Positions 20,800 to 29,680 of a stretch of DNA of 31,039 nt are shown here, in pieces; within the stretch, counting starts at the first letter, position 1; every line of letters begins with the position of its first letter. The stretch is from Azoarcus_F sp036734105. GTDB taxonomy: Bacteria > Pseudomonadota > Gammaproteobacteria > Burkholderiales > Rhodocyclaceae. The position numbers and the translations under genes were made by a program. Under the pieces are notes generated by a model. The model saw nothing but the letters and a program-made list of their open reading frames with translations, did not search any database and had not been told where the DNA came from. The stretch is from contig DAIMZH010000038.1 of assembly GCA_036734105.1 (NCBI GenBank), forward strand, positions 1 through 31,039. Direction: 5' to 3'.

Positions 20800-21504
20800 T
20801 CAACACCTCAGCACATTGGCGCTGAAGGTGCTGAGCGGAACTACCCGCTGGGCCTGTGTCAACGGCGCACGTTGGTCGCGGGAGGGGTTTTCCAGGCTGA
20901 GTCGCAGCGCAAACTCGCTGAAGAAGCGTTGAAACATTTCACCGCCAAGCACACCTTTGGCATACAGGGCATCATCCTCGGCGACATGCTCAAGCAAGAT
21001 GGTGGCAAGCGGCTGGGGAGCCGGGCCATCGAGCACGCTGGCTCCAGCAGCAGGGTCGTATCGGCTTTCTTCGGCACAGCACATGATGACCCCGTCGGCG
21101 GGCTCGGCCACGCTGCGCGCTGGCCGATAGCTGATGTAGCTGACGCTCGGCGTGGGGTGGGCCATCTTGTGGGCGCAAATGGCAGAATAGGCGACGATGC
21201 TGCGTTGTGCGCCTACCCCGCCCGGCCAGTCGTAGCGCTGGCCGGATTCAGTGCTCAGGCCGGTGCGTCCGTGCAGCGGGCGACCAAGATTGATCAAAAA
21301 ACACGGGGTAGCCGCAAAAGGGTAGTGAAACACGAACTGCTCACCGGCTGGCAACTGCGCGCTGCGCAGAGGGCTGCCGTCTGCATTGAGCAGGCGCACC
21401 CGCTGATAGGGTCTGGCCTGCTCATCGCCAGCCAGTGATGCCCCGCCAGTGGCGAACAAACCAGCGCCAAGCGTACAGGTTTTGACAAACTCCCGACGAT
21501 CCAT
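20800..21504 (-). CDS. Tat-exported Rieske-like protein with an altered ligand motif
   Basis: A 234-residue protein with a twin-arginine signal at the start (DRREFVKTCTLGAGLF). The Rieske-like core has box 1 Cys110-Ala-His112 and box 2 Cys142-Cys143-Ala-Glu145, where a canonical protein has C-x2-H. The sequence after box 2 (SRYDPAAGASVLDGPAPQPL) is typical Rieske. So one of the two His ligands appears replaced by Glu, or the cluster is bound differently. The gene follows mobB by 27 bases on the same strand and is probably cotranscribed with it. It may serve periplasmic electron transfer linked to a molybdoenzyme, but no catalytic partner is adjacent. Confidence 0.8.
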   Translation of the reverse strand: MDRREFVKTCTLGAGLFATGGASLAGDEQARPYQRVRLLNADGSPLRSAQLPAGEQFVFHYPFAATPCFLINLGRPLHGRTGLSTESGQRYDWPGGVGAQRSIVAYSAICAHKMAHPTPSVSYISYRPARSVAEPADGVIMCCAEESRYDPAAGASVLDGPAPQPLATILLEHVAEDDALYAKGVLGGEMFQRFFSEFALRLSLENPSRDQRAPLTQAQRVVPLSTFSANVLRC

Positions 21505-21531
21505 GCGACTGCCCTCCGCTGAGGTCCCGCT

Positions 21532-22056
21532 TCAATCTTGCCCGCTTATTGCAGGCTGTGCGCCAAAGCAATGTGCCATGATGAAGTCGGCCACGGCTTC
21601 TGGCCGGTTGATGTCCAGCAGCGCCCGCCCGCCGGTGTCCAGCGCGTGATTGTCAGTGGCGACTGCGATGATGTGCGGGTCAGTCGGAAACAGCGCGGAC
21701 TCGCTCGCGCCTTCGCGGTAGACCTCGATCTTGTCGATTGCTGCCCGCTTGAAGCCTTCGACCAGAGCAAGCTGGCACGGTGACAGGTGCGACAGCAGCT
21801 CGTCCAGAGACGCCTCGGGCGCGTCACGCAGCTCGTGGATCAGCGACCAGCGATTACGCGAACTCACCAGCACCTCCTGACAACCCGCGTGCCGGTGTCG
21901 CCAGGAATCCTTGCCCTGGTGGTCGATATCAAAGCAGTGATGCGCATGCTTGACCAGCGACACCTTGACGCCGCGCGCACTGAGCACGCCAATGACTTGC
22001 TCCACCAAAGTGGTCTTGCCACTGCCAGACCAACCTGCAAAACCCAGCACCTTCAT
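21532..22056 (-). CDS. mobB: Molybdopterin-guanine dinucleotide biosynthesis adaptor MobB
   Basis: A 174-residue P-loop GTPase (GWSGSGKTTL, residues 8-17) followed by the MobB-typical VKHAHHCFDIDHQGKDSWRH block (about residues 36-55) and LVEGFKRAAIDKIEVYR (about 99-115). It supports the MobA step that makes the bis-MGD cofactor used by Tat-exported molybdoenzymes such as the formate dehydrogenase here. ATG 22054-22056 has GAGG at seven bases; the longer TTG start at 22062 is unlikely. The gene starts 15 bases after the NtrC-type regulator and is probably in one operon with it and the Rieske-like gene. Confidence 0.93.
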   Translation of the reverse strand: MKVLGFAGWSGSGKTTLVEQVIGVLSARGVKVSLVKHAHHCFDIDHQGKDSWRHRHAGCQEVLVSSRNRWSLIHELRDAPEASLDELLSHLSPCQLALVEGFKRAAIDKIEVYREGASESALFPTDPHIIAVATDNHALDTGGRALLDINRPEAVADFIMAHCFGAQPAISGQD

Positions 22057-22071
22057 TCGCAAACCTCTTGT

Positions 22072-23484
22072 TCAGTTGGGCAAGCGGCCCAGCGCCTTGA
22101 GTTCGGCACATTTACGATCCAGCGTCTTGCGCGACACGCCGAGTTGTTGTGCGGCCGCGTTGCGATCGCCGTCGCAGGCGTCCAGCGCTGCCAGAATGTG
22201 CCGCCGCTCGACCTCTTCGAGCGAGTATTCCGGCACCTCGACATTTTGCGCGCGCAGGCCCAGGGGCTTGAGCGAATCCGCCGAAAAATCGCCCAGAATG
22301 AGTGAGCGTTCGACAAAGTTCCTGAGCTCTCGCACATTGCCTGGCCAGGCGTAGGCACGCAAGGCCTCGACAAGCTCCGGCGCGGCCTTGAGTGGTGTAA
22401 CTCTGAGGCGCGCAGCCAGTTGTGCGACAAAGTGCTCGATCAGCTCGGGGACGTCTTCGCTGTGCTCGCGCAAGGGTGGCACCGTCAGCTCCACCACGGC
22501 CAGCCGATAGTACAAGTCTTCGCGAAAACTGCCAGCGTTCACGGCTGCTTCGAGGTCGCGGTTGGAGGCGGCCACTACCCGCACGTCGACCGGCACCTCG
22601 CGCTCCGACCCGACCGGTCGCAGCTTGCGCTCTTCCAGCACGCGCAGCAGCCGACTTTGCATGGGCAGCGGGAGCTCGCTGATCTCGTCCAGAAACAAGG
22701 TGCCACCGTTGGCGTAATAGAACAGTCCGTTGCGACTGCTCGCAGCCCCGGTAAAGGCACCTTTGACATGCCCAAACAGCTCGCTCTCGATAAGCTCGGA
22801 CGGGATGGCGGCACAGTTGACCGGTACGAAGGCGCGGGCGTGCCGCGGGCTGCTGTCGTGCAGCGCCCGGGCAACCACCTCCTTGCCAACACCGGATTCG
22901 CCAAGCAACAGCACCGTGCTGGGCGTTTGCGCGACACGCTGCAGCATGCTGCGCAAAGCCGCCATGGGCCCGGAACTGCCGATCAGCCCTTCATTGACGC
23001 TTGCCCGGTCGGACAATTCGCGCTTAAGCACATAGTTTTCACGTGCCAAGGTGGCGCGCTGAAAACAGTTTTTGATGGCATTGAATATCTGGTCCAGCCG
23101 GAAGGGTTTGAGGATGAAGTCGGATGCACCAGCTCGCAAGGCGTCAATAGCGCTTTCAAGATCAGCAAAGGCGGTGATCAGAATCACCTCCACTCCGATA
23201 CCTTGCTCACGCAATTCGTGCAGCCACTCGATGCCGGATTTACCCGGCAACGCGATGTCGAGCACGATCAGGTCGAAGTGATGGCGGTCCATCAGGCTAC
23301 GCGCCTGCTCCACATCACCTGCTACCTCAACGCGTGCGCAGCGAGCGCTCAGTGCCCGCGCCAGAAAGCTTCGCATGCCTGCCTCATCATCCACAATCAG
23401 CACTGCATGCTCTGGCCAATTCAGGCCTTGTCCCTCATTGCCCGTGGCCGGGCGGTCGTCGCGCACGGCTCCAGTTTGCTGCAT
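22072..23484 (-). CDS. NtrC-family sigma-54 response regulator
   Basis: A 470-residue protein with three parts: a receiver domain (about 25-145) with the acidic pair Asp32-Asp33, phospho-acceptor Asp76 and Lys126; an AAA+ sigma-54 domain with Walker A GESGVGKE and the GAFTGA loop (about 230-235); and a C-terminal Fis-type HTH (NAAAQQLGVSRKTLDRKCAE). It would be phosphorylated by the kinase encoded just upstream, then bind and activate sigma-54 promoters. ATG 23482-23484 follows GGAGGAGAG and is clearly the start. Targets are unknown; mobB directly follows it. Confidence 0.95.
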   Translation of the reverse strand: MQQTGAVRDDRPATGNEGQGLNWPEHAVLIVDDEAGMRSFLARALSARCARVEVAGDVEQARSLMDRHHFDLIVLDIALPGKSGIEWLHELREQGIGVEVILITAFADLESAIDALRAGASDFILKPFRLDQIFNAIKNCFQRATLARENYVLKRELSDRASVNEGLIGSSGPMAALRSMLQRVAQTPSTVLLLGESGVGKEVVARALHDSSPRHARAFVPVNCAAIPSELIESELFGHVKGAFTGAASSRNGLFYYANGGTLFLDEISELPLPMQSRLLRVLEERKLRPVGSEREVPVDVRVVAASNRDLEAAVNAGSFREDLYYRLAVVELTVPPLREHSEDVPELIEHFVAQLAARLRVTPLKAAPELVEALRAYAWPGNVRELRNFVERSLILGDFSADSLKPLGLRAQNVEVPEYSLEEVERRHILAALDACDGDRNAAAQQLGVSRKTLDRKCAELKALGRLPN

Positions 23485-23581
23485 TGTCTCTCCTCCTCGC
23501 TGACGTTCTGCCCGGAAAGTCAGCGTCATTGTCTCGTCTCGTTATACGTACCGCCTTGCGCCAATAGCGCAGATGATAGCC

Positions 23582-25651
23582 CTAAACCCGCCAGCGCCGC
23601 ATGAAGCCCGGTGCCTCCGGCCCATCCTGAAAGCTGGCCACGCTGCGCAAGCACAAGGTGAAGGCAGCCCCCTGACCCGGAGTGCTTCGCACAGTGATGC
23701 TGCCGCCGTAGCGCTCGACGATGGCATAGGTGACCGACAGTCCCAGCCCGGTACCACTCTCCTTTTTGGTGGTGAAGAAAGGGTCAAATATGTTGGCCAT
23801 GTGCTCTGGGTCAATGCCCGAACCGGTGTCCCGGACTGACAGCTTCACGCCGACCACTGCAGCGCTCTCGTCAAGCCAGTCTTCACTTTCCAGTGTCAGC
23901 ACCCCGCCGTCGGGCATGGCTTGCGAGGCATTGACAATAAGATTGATCAAGACCTGCTGTAGTTCGCTGCGGTTGATCTCCACCGGCGAGCTGGCCTCGA
24001 AAGCCTGCACCACACGCACACGGTTCTTTTCGAGATGATGACGGGTCAGGACCAGACAGTCGCGCACCACATCAGCCACCGGGACTGTCTCGGTGTAGCC
24101 GGCAAAATCGCCTGGTCGCGCAAACTGCAAAAGCTTGGTGACGATGAGCCGGACGCGCTCGACCTGCTCGTGGATCAGACGGATCTCGTCGCGCACCGGT
24201 TCGGCTGCAGGCCCAAGCACCTCGCGCATCACATCCAGGTTACCCTGAATGACTGCTACCGGGTTGTTGACCTCGTGCGCTACGCCAGCGGTGAGCTCGC
24301 CAATGGCGGCCAGCTTCTCGCTCATCACCAGTTGTTGCTGTGCCCGGCGCAGGGTTTCATTGGCTTCGCGAAGCTCGGCGGTGCGTTCGGCCACCTTGCG
24401 GTCAAGCTCGTCAGCCCAGCGTTGCAGCTCGGCACGCTTGGCCGCCAGCGTATCGAGCAGGTGGTCAAACTCGCCAGCCAGGCGCCCTAGCTCGTCCTGA
24501 CTGGCGACCGAACCAACACGGGCGTCGGTCTCGCCGCGCTCGATGCGCTGCATGACGTGGTTCATCCGCTCGATAGGCCGGAACACGCTGCGCGCCCAGC
24601 GCAGGCTGAGCACCGTGCCACCCAGGCTGATCAACACGAAGAGTACAAACAAGGTTGCCATGGCCTGATGCAGGGCGCTGCGCAGTGGCGCTTCCAGAAA
24701 ACCGACATAGAGCATGCCGATACGCTGACCACGCCCGTCGACTACCGGCTCGTAGCCCGACACATACCAGTCGTTAACCACGAAAGCAGTCCCCAGCCAG
24801 GTCTCGCCCTGTCCGAGCACCCTGTCGCGCACCGCCTGAGACACTCTGGTGCCAAGCGCACGCTCGCCCTCGAACAAGCGCACATTGGTGGCGATACGCG
24901 TGTCGCCCAGGAACAAGGTTGCGGTGCCCCGGCTGCCCAAGGGCAGCGAACCTTCGCGATAGACAATCTCGTTGATGCGGTCAACGAGTTCCAGGTTGCC
25001 ATTGAGCAACATGCCGCCTTCCAGCACACCGATGATGCGACCGTGCTGATCAAGTACTGGCGCAGCAGCCTGTATGACCATGCCGCGGTCTTCTGCCGCA
25101 CGCGGGTCTGCTGCTGCCGCCTGCGTGGGCACCAGTGGTTGCCAGGCGCGTGCCTGCAGCTCAGGGGCGATATCGAACAGATCGGCAGGTGACAGGCGCT
25201 CGACAGTGACGCTGGCCTGTCCTGCTTGCGCCATGCGCACCGCCGGCCAGTGCGCCCGTAAATCCTGCGGCAAGGGCCCTGCCCGGGAGCCGACACGGGC
25301 CGATCCATGCAGGTCAAGATAGAGCAGGTAGTCCAGCTTGTTCTGCTCGGCCATGGTTGCAAGCAAGCCACCAAACTGGCGAACATCTGCGTCCTGCAGC
25401 CCCATGGCCAGTCGGTTTGAGCTTGCCAGCGCTGCCACATCACGCCCAACGCTCAGCCGCACTCGCTCAAAATAACTGCTGGCGGTGATCATGTCGGAGC
25501 CAACCTTGTAGGTCAGCAATCGCTCATAGGCTTGGTTTCCCCAGGTCCATACCAGCCCCAGCAGGACCGGCACGCCAGCGAGCAACGGCGCCATAACCAG
25601 CACCAGAAGCTTGAGCCTGACCGAACGGCGAAACCGCGCAGTCAGGCTCAT
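23582..25651 (-). CDS. Cache-domain sensor histidine kinase, partner of the NtrC-type regulator
   Basis: A 689-residue membrane kinase. The N-terminal span (LLVLVMAPLLAGVPVLLGLVW) is followed by a large periplasmic Cache-type region to about residue 335, then a second span near 340-360, a HAMP linker and a coiled coil rich in Arg and Glu. The HisKA box has the phospho-acceptor His459 (AGVAHEVNNP), and the ATPase domain shows INLIVNASQA (about 568-577), VRDTGSGIDP and the GTGLGLS lid (about 632-640). It should sense a small extracytoplasmic molecule. I use ATG 25649-25651; a GTG at 25687 is possible, and neither has a good ribosome site. It is transcribed toward the response regulator, 97 bases away. 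Confidence 0.93.
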   Translation of the reverse strand: MSLTARFRRSVRLKLLVLVMAPLLAGVPVLLGLVWTWGNQAYERLLTYKVGSDMITASSYFERVRLSVGRDVAALASSNRLAMGLQDADVRQFGGLLATMAEQNKLDYLLYLDLHGSARVGSRAGPLPQDLRAHWPAVRMAQAGQASVTVERLSPADLFDIAPELQARAWQPLVPTQAAAADPRAAEDRGMVIQAAAPVLDQHGRIIGVLEGGMLLNGNLELVDRINEIVYREGSLPLGSRGTATLFLGDTRIATNVRLFEGERALGTRVSQAVRDRVLGQGETWLGTAFVVNDWYVSGYEPVVDGRGQRIGMLYVGFLEAPLRSALHQAMATLFVLFVLISLGGTVLSLRWARSVFRPIERMNHVMQRIERGETDARVGSVASQDELGRLAGEFDHLLDTLAAKRAELQRWADELDRKVAERTAELREANETLRRAQQQLVMSEKLAAIGELTAGVAHEVNNPVAVIQGNLDVMREVLGPAAEPVRDEIRLIHEQVERVRLIVTKLLQFARPGDFAGYTETVPVADVVRDCLVLTRHHLEKNRVRVVQAFEASSPVEINRSELQQVLINLIVNASQAMPDGGVLTLESEDWLDESAAVVGVKLSVRDTGSGIDPEHMANIFDPFFTTKKESGTGLGLSVTYAIVERYGGSITVRSTPGQGAAFTLCLRSVASFQDGPEAPGFMRRWRV

Positions 25652-25696
25652 CTGCGAAACTGCCCGGGCAGCCTCATGAATGATCACCGCTACAGG

Positions 25697-26542
25697 TCAC
25701 ACCCTGCCCACCATCTGGCGCAATCGGGCGATGCGATCCTGGGTGGCGGGGTGTGTCGAGAACAAGCCGCGCAGGTTGCCTCCAGACAAGGGGTTCATGA
25801 TCATCATCTGAGCGGTTTCGGGGTGACGCTCGGCGGCGTTCATGGGGATTCCCTTGGCGTAGGCTTCGATTTTGGCCAGCGCACTGGCCAAGGCCTCGGG
25901 GTCGCCGGAGATCTCGGCACCACCACGGTCTGCGCCAAACTCGCGGGTGCGAGAGATCGCCATCTGGATGATCATGGCTGCCATGGGTGCCAGAATCATC
26001 ATCAGGATGGCAAAGACCGGGTTCGGGCGGTTGTCGCTGTTGTGCCCGAAGAACATGCCGAACTGGGCCAGCATGGAGATGGCACCGGCCACCGTGGCCG
26101 ACATGGTGGAGATCAGGATGTCGCGGTTCTTGACGTGCGCCAGCTCGTGCGCCATCACGCCGCGCAGCTCACGCTCGGACAGCATGCGCATGATGCCGGA
26201 GGTGGCAGCCACTGCGGCGTTTTCCGGGTTGCGACCGGTGGCAAAGGCGTTGGGTTGGTCTTCGTCAATGATGTATACCTTGGGCATGGGCAATTGCGCA
26301 CGCTGGGCGAGCTCCTGCACCATGTTGTACAGATAGGGCGATGAGGTGGCATCAACCTGGCGCGCGTTGTACATCTTGAGCACCATCTTGTCTGAAAACC
26401 AGTAGGCCCAGACGTTCATCGCGCCACCAAAGAGCAGCGCCAGCAGCATGCCTTGCTGCCCACCAAAGGCTGCACCCACCGCGCCAAACAGCGCGACAAT
26501 GCCAGCCATCAGAATCGAGGTTTTCATCCAGTTGCCAAACAT
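25697..26542 (-). CDS. htpX: Zinc metalloprotease HtpX
   Basis: A 281-residue inner-membrane protease of the M48 family for quality control of membrane proteins. Two N-terminal spans (about 7-24 and 31-50) precede the zinc site HELAH (His132, Glu133, His136); the third zinc ligand is the Glu in REFGADRGG (about 202). Two more spans lie near residues 148-165 and 176-195, and the C-terminus has the usual FSTHPATQDRIARLR. Length and motifs are normal. ATG 26540-26542 follows AGGAAG. It lies 45 bases upstream of the sensor kinase gene, so readthrough into that gene is possible. Confidence 0.95.
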   Translation of the reverse strand: MFGNWMKTSILMAGIVALFGAVGAAFGGQQGMLLALLFGGAMNVWAYWFSDKMVLKMYNARQVDATSSPYLYNMVQELAQRAQLPMPKVYIIDEDQPNAFATGRNPENAAVAATSGIMRMLSERELRGVMAHELAHVKNRDILISTMSATVAGAISMLAQFGMFFGHNSDNRPNPVFAILMMILAPMAAMIIQMAISRTREFGADRGGAEISGDPEALASALAKIEAYAKGIPMNAAERHPETAQMMIMNPLSGGNLRGLFSTHPATQDRIARLRQMVGRV

Positions 26543-26707
26543 TGCGGACACTTCCTTTGTAAAGACGGGATTAGCAGAAAAATGAGGCCAATCGCAGATG
26601 TTTTCAAGAGCCTGGCGACAGATCAATACAAACCGAAACAATTGACGCAGACCGACCAGCGTCCGGCACTGCGTCGTGCCGCATGGATCGGTCGGCTTGA
26701 TGCGTTC

Positions 26708-26740
26708 AGCAACTGATTCGCAACAGGCTTTCAGGCCGGT
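26708..26740 (+). repeat. 33-base direct repeat, copy 1
   Basis: Matches 26796-26828 at about 28 of 33 bases (both begin AGCAACTGATT and contain CAGGCYTTCAGGCC). Here the inverted half is degenerate. Confidence 0.7.
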
Positions 26741-26795
26741 TCCCTCACTTCACCTGACCCTGAGGCTAGGGTTTCAAACCATTGTCAGCTTTACG

Positions 26796-26828
26796 AGCAA
26801 CTGATTAGCGACAGGCCTTCAGGCCTGT
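26796..26828 (+). repeat. 33-base direct repeat, copy 2
   Basis: Second copy of the element at 26708-26740. It contains a stem-loop that is perfect in this copy. Confidence 0.7.
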
Positions 26829-26829
26829 C
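26810..26829 (-). terminator. Perfect stem-loop downstream of fmt, possible terminator
   Basis: GACAGGCC pairs with GGCCTGTC around TTCA, an eight-base-pair stem, about 34 bases past the fmt stop. No T-run follows on the minus strand, so it may be a REP-like hairpin that protects the transcript rather than a rho-independent terminator. Confidence 0.45.
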
Positions 26830-26862
26830 GATCTGAACAAGATGATGCAAAACGCCCTGGTG

Positions 26863-27807
26863 TCAGTCACTACCCAGACGCTCACCGACATCGACCCTGA
26901 ACCCACGCAGAAATTCCGCCACCGGCATCCGGCGGCTGCCGGGTCTTTGCAGCTCGGTCAGACTCAGCGCCTGCTCACCGCAGGCCACCACCACGCCGTG
27001 ATCGCCCACCGCCAGCACTTCGCCCGGTGTGCCTTTGCCCTCAGCCAGTTGCGCACGCCAAACCTTGATGGCAGTGCCGCGCAAGTGGGTGCTGGCCACC
27101 GGAAACGGGTTGAAGGCACGCACCGCGCGCTCGATCTGCGCGGCTGGCCGTTGCCAGTCCAGCTCGGCCTCGGCCTTGCTGATCTTGGCGGCATAAGTAA
27201 CGCCCTCAGCCGGTTGTGGCGTGGCTGTCAGCCGACCGGCATCCAGCGCATCCAACGCCTCGACAATCATGTCTGCGCCCAGCACGGCAAGCCTGTCGTG
27301 CAGGCTGGCTGTGGTGTCGTCCGGGTGGATGCTGATGGCCCGACGCAGCAGCATTGCGCCGGTGTCCAAGCCTTCATCCATCTGCATGATGGTGATGCCG
27401 GTTTCGGCGTCACCGGCCTCGATGGCACGATGAATCGGTGCCGCACCACGCCAGCGTGGCAGCAGGGAGGCGTGAATGTTGAGACAACCCAGGCGCGGCA
27501 GTTGCAACACCTCGGTGGGCAGCAGCAACCCGTAAGCGGCCACCACCAGCACGTCCGGGGCACAGGCTGCAAGTGCCTCACGCTGCTCGGGTGATCGCAG
27601 TTTTTCCGGCTGGTCCACAGCAATGCCAGCTTTCAACGCATGTTGCTTGACCGGACTGGGCAGCAGTTTCATGCCGCGCCCGGCCGGCCGGTCCGGCTGG
27701 CTCAGCACCAGAGGCACCGGGTAGCCGACGGCAATGATCGCGTCCAATGCCTGCGCTGCAAACTCGGGCGTACCCGCAAAGGCCACCCTCAGGCTTCGTT
27801 CGCTCAC
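26863..27807 (-). CDS. fmt: Methionyl-tRNA formyltransferase
   Basis: A 314-residue enzyme that formylates the initiator Met-tRNA from 10-formyl-THF. Catalytic residues Asn110 and His112 lie in CLNIHASLLPRWRGAAPIHRAI (the SLLPxxRGxAP motif), with Asp148 in MDEGLDTG. The C-terminal OB-fold domain starts near residue 210. Length is normal. It overlaps def by four bases (ATGA), the standard def-fmt arrangement. Confidence 0.97.
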   Translation of the reverse strand: MSERSLRVAFAGTPEFAAQALDAIIAVGYPVPLVLSQPDRPAGRGMKLLPSPVKQHALKAGIAVDQPEKLRSPEQREALAACAPDVLVVAAYGLLLPTEVLQLPRLGCLNIHASLLPRWRGAAPIHRAIEAGDAETGITIMQMDEGLDTGAMLLRRAISIHPDDTTASLHDRLAVLGADMIVEALDALDAGRLTATPQPAEGVTYAAKISKAEAELDWQRPAAQIERAVRAFNPFPVASTHLRGTAIKVWRAQLAEGKGTPGEVLAVGDHGVVVACGEQALSLTELQRPGSRRMPVAEFLRGFRVDVGERLGSD

Positions 27808-28307
27808 GCAGTCACCCGCGCCTTCTTAGCGAGCTTGTTGCGGATACGTGTGAGTTTGAGCTGAGACAGGTATTCGATGAACACCTTGCCATTGAGGTGA
27901 TCGATCTCGTGCTGTATGCAAACCGCCAGCAGACCATCAGCGCTCAACTCGAAGGGTGTGCCATTGCGGTCAAGCGCCCGCACCTTGACAGTCTCGGCGC
28001 GGGTCACGCTTTCGTAGATGCCGGGCACCGACAGACAGCCTTCTTCGTATGTCTGCTGACCATCGCGCTCGATGATCTCGGGGTTGATGAAAGCGGTCAG
28101 AGCACTCTTGTCCTCGGACACGTCAATGACCACCACACGCTTGAGTACATTGACCTGAGTGGCCGCCAGACCAATGCCTGGCGCCTCGTACATGGTCTCG
28201 GCCATGTCATCAATGAGTTGGCGAATGTCGTCGTCTACGGCCTGAACGGGCTCGGCACGAAGGTGCAAACGCGGGTCGGGAAATCTGAGAATAGGTAGTA
28301 AAGCCAT
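27804..28307 (-). CDS. def: Peptide deformylase
   Basis: A 167-residue metalloenzyme that removes the formyl group from new proteins. All three family motifs are present: GIGLAATQ (44-51), EGCLS (89-93) with metal ligand Cys91, and HEIDH (133-137) with His133, Glu134 and His137. The start MALLPILRFPDPRL is typical. It is first in the def-fmt operon. No ribosome site is visible before the ATG. Confidence 0.97.
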   Translation of the reverse strand: MALLPILRFPDPRLHLRAEPVQAVDDDIRQLIDDMAETMYEAPGIGLAATQVNVLKRVVVIDVSEDKSALTAFINPEIIERDGQQTYEEGCLSVPGIYESVTRAETVKVRALDRNGTPFELSADGLLAVCIQHEIDHLNGKVFIEYLSQLKLTRIRNKLAKKARVTA

Positions 28308-28320
28308 GTCAGTGCTTGCC

Positions 28321-28349
28321 GCTTTAAGTCTTTACGTGCAGAATTTCAA
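28321..28349 (-). promoter_or_regulatory. Possible sigma-70 promoter for def-fmt
   Basis: On the minus strand TTGAAA and TAAAGC are separated by 17 bases. Transcription would start only a few bases before the def ATG, giving a nearly leaderless mRNA, which would fit the missing ribosome site. The -10 match is poor. Confidence 0.3.
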
Positions 28350-28481
28350 GTGCTTTGGCATGCCAGCCTTGTTACTGCGCGTACTCTGTTGGCTGATTAA
28401 AGGTACTCGCGGATTGGACCCGGGTCGCGCTAGCTTGTTCCGACCGACGGGGTCACGGTCTGCTCCAACCGGAAACGAGCA

Positions 28482-29558
28482 ATGTCCCGTATTATATTCT
28501 TCCCATTCGCGTTTGCCTTGGCGTTTCTGGTAAGTCTGCCAGCCTTGGGCCAATCAGTGCAACTGGCTGACGACGCTCCAGACGTCTATACCGTCCAGCG
28601 TGGCGACACGTTATGGGGCATTTCAGGCCGGTTTCTTCGCCAGCCATGGCGCTGGCCCGAGGTCTGGCGGCTTAACCGAGAGCAGATCGCCAACCCGCAC
28701 CTGATCTTTCCCGGGCAGGTCATCATGCTCGATCGCAGCGGCCCTTACCTGAGCATTGCCAGGCCTGTTGGTGCCAGCAGCGGCGAGATTCGCCCTCATG
28801 TTCGGCATGAAGCGCTGGACCGCGAGATCAGCAGCATTCCGCTGCGCGATATCGAGCCCTTTCTCAACCGCAGCCTGATCATCGAACAGGGCGATATCGA
28901 GGGCGCCGGCACCATCGTGGCCACCGACGAACAGCGCGACTTCGTCGGGGTGGGCGACACCGTGTTTGCCAGCGGCGTCGATGCCGAAGCTGGTGTGTGG
29001 CAGGTCTTTCGTCGTCCCGAGGCCTTGGTTGACCCGCTGACCAAGGAATTGCTGGCCTATGAAGCCGAATACATTGGCACCGCGCGCATGGTCGCACCCG
29101 CCGACCCCTCCGCACAGGCTGATGGCAAGCGCGGCGCGCACGGTGGCATCCCTGCCGCACTGGAAATCATGTCGGCAGTAGCCGAGATCGGCCCTGGAGA
29201 CCGCCTGGTGATCAGCGAACGGCCTCAGGTGTTTGCCCATGTTCCTCGCGCGCCGGAGCAAGCCGTTGAAGGCCGTCTTATCAGCCTTTATCGTGGCGTG
29301 GTCGCCACCGGTCGTCACAGCATCGTTACCCTTAATCTGGGCAGCCGTGACGGACTGGCACAAGGTCATGTGCTGGCCCTCTACCGCGATCGGGGCGAAG
29401 CCAGCCACACCGAAAACCGGCAGACCACACACTATCGCCTGCCAGACCAACGTTACGGCCTGTTGTTCGTGTTCGAGGTGTTCGATCGCGTCGCCTATGC
29501 ACTAGTAATGGACGCCGACGGCGCCGTCAGCGTGGGAGACTTTGTGCGCCAGCCGTGA
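28482..29558 (+). CDS. LysM peptidoglycan-binding protein
   Basis: A 358-residue exported protein. A signal peptide (IIFFPFAFALAFLVSLPALG) is followed by a LysM domain (about residues 35-84: VYTVQRGDTLWGISGRFLRQ and NPHLIFPGQVIML) that binds peptidoglycan. The remaining 270 residues have no recognised fold. In betaproteobacteria such a protein is regularly found between def and dprA, as here; its role is thought to be in the cell envelope. A GGAAACGAG stretch before ATG 28482 may serve as the ribosome site. Confidence 0.93.
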   Translation: MSRIIFFPFAFALAFLVSLPALGQSVQLADDAPDVYTVQRGDTLWGISGRFLRQPWRWPEVWRLNREQIANPHLIFPGQVIMLDRSGPYLSIARPVGASSGEIRPHVRHEALDREISSIPLRDIEPFLNRSLIIEQGDIEGAGTIVATDEQRDFVGVGDTVFASGVDAEAGVWQVFRRPEALVDPLTKELLAYEAEYIGTARMVAPADPSAQADGKRGAHGGIPAALEIMSAVAEIGPGDRLVISERPQVFAHVPRAPEQAVEGRLISLYRGVVATGRHSIVTLNLGSRDGLAQGHVLALYRDRGEASHTENRQTTHYRLPDQRYGLLFVFEVFDRVAYALVMDADGAVSVGDFVRQP

Positions 29559-29680
29559 GTGTTTTCAAGTGCCTCGCGCTGTGCAATCAAGAGTGAGCGG
29601 TTTTCTGGCTGGCGCTCCATCAGCTTTGCGACCTGACTACCGCGCTACTCACGCCATTCAGTCTAAAGGCACACACTACA

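Larger units (their letters stand above)
26543..26862. other. Intergenic region between htpX and fmt with repeats and a hairpin
   Basis: No gene seen. It holds two copies of a 33-base imperfect repeat and a perfect stem-loop, listed separately, and the promoter region of htpX. Confidence 0.6.

Noticed and set aside
22420..23604. A 394-codon plus-strand frame opposite the NtrC-type regulator
   Set aside because: Antisense shadow of a well-supported gene.
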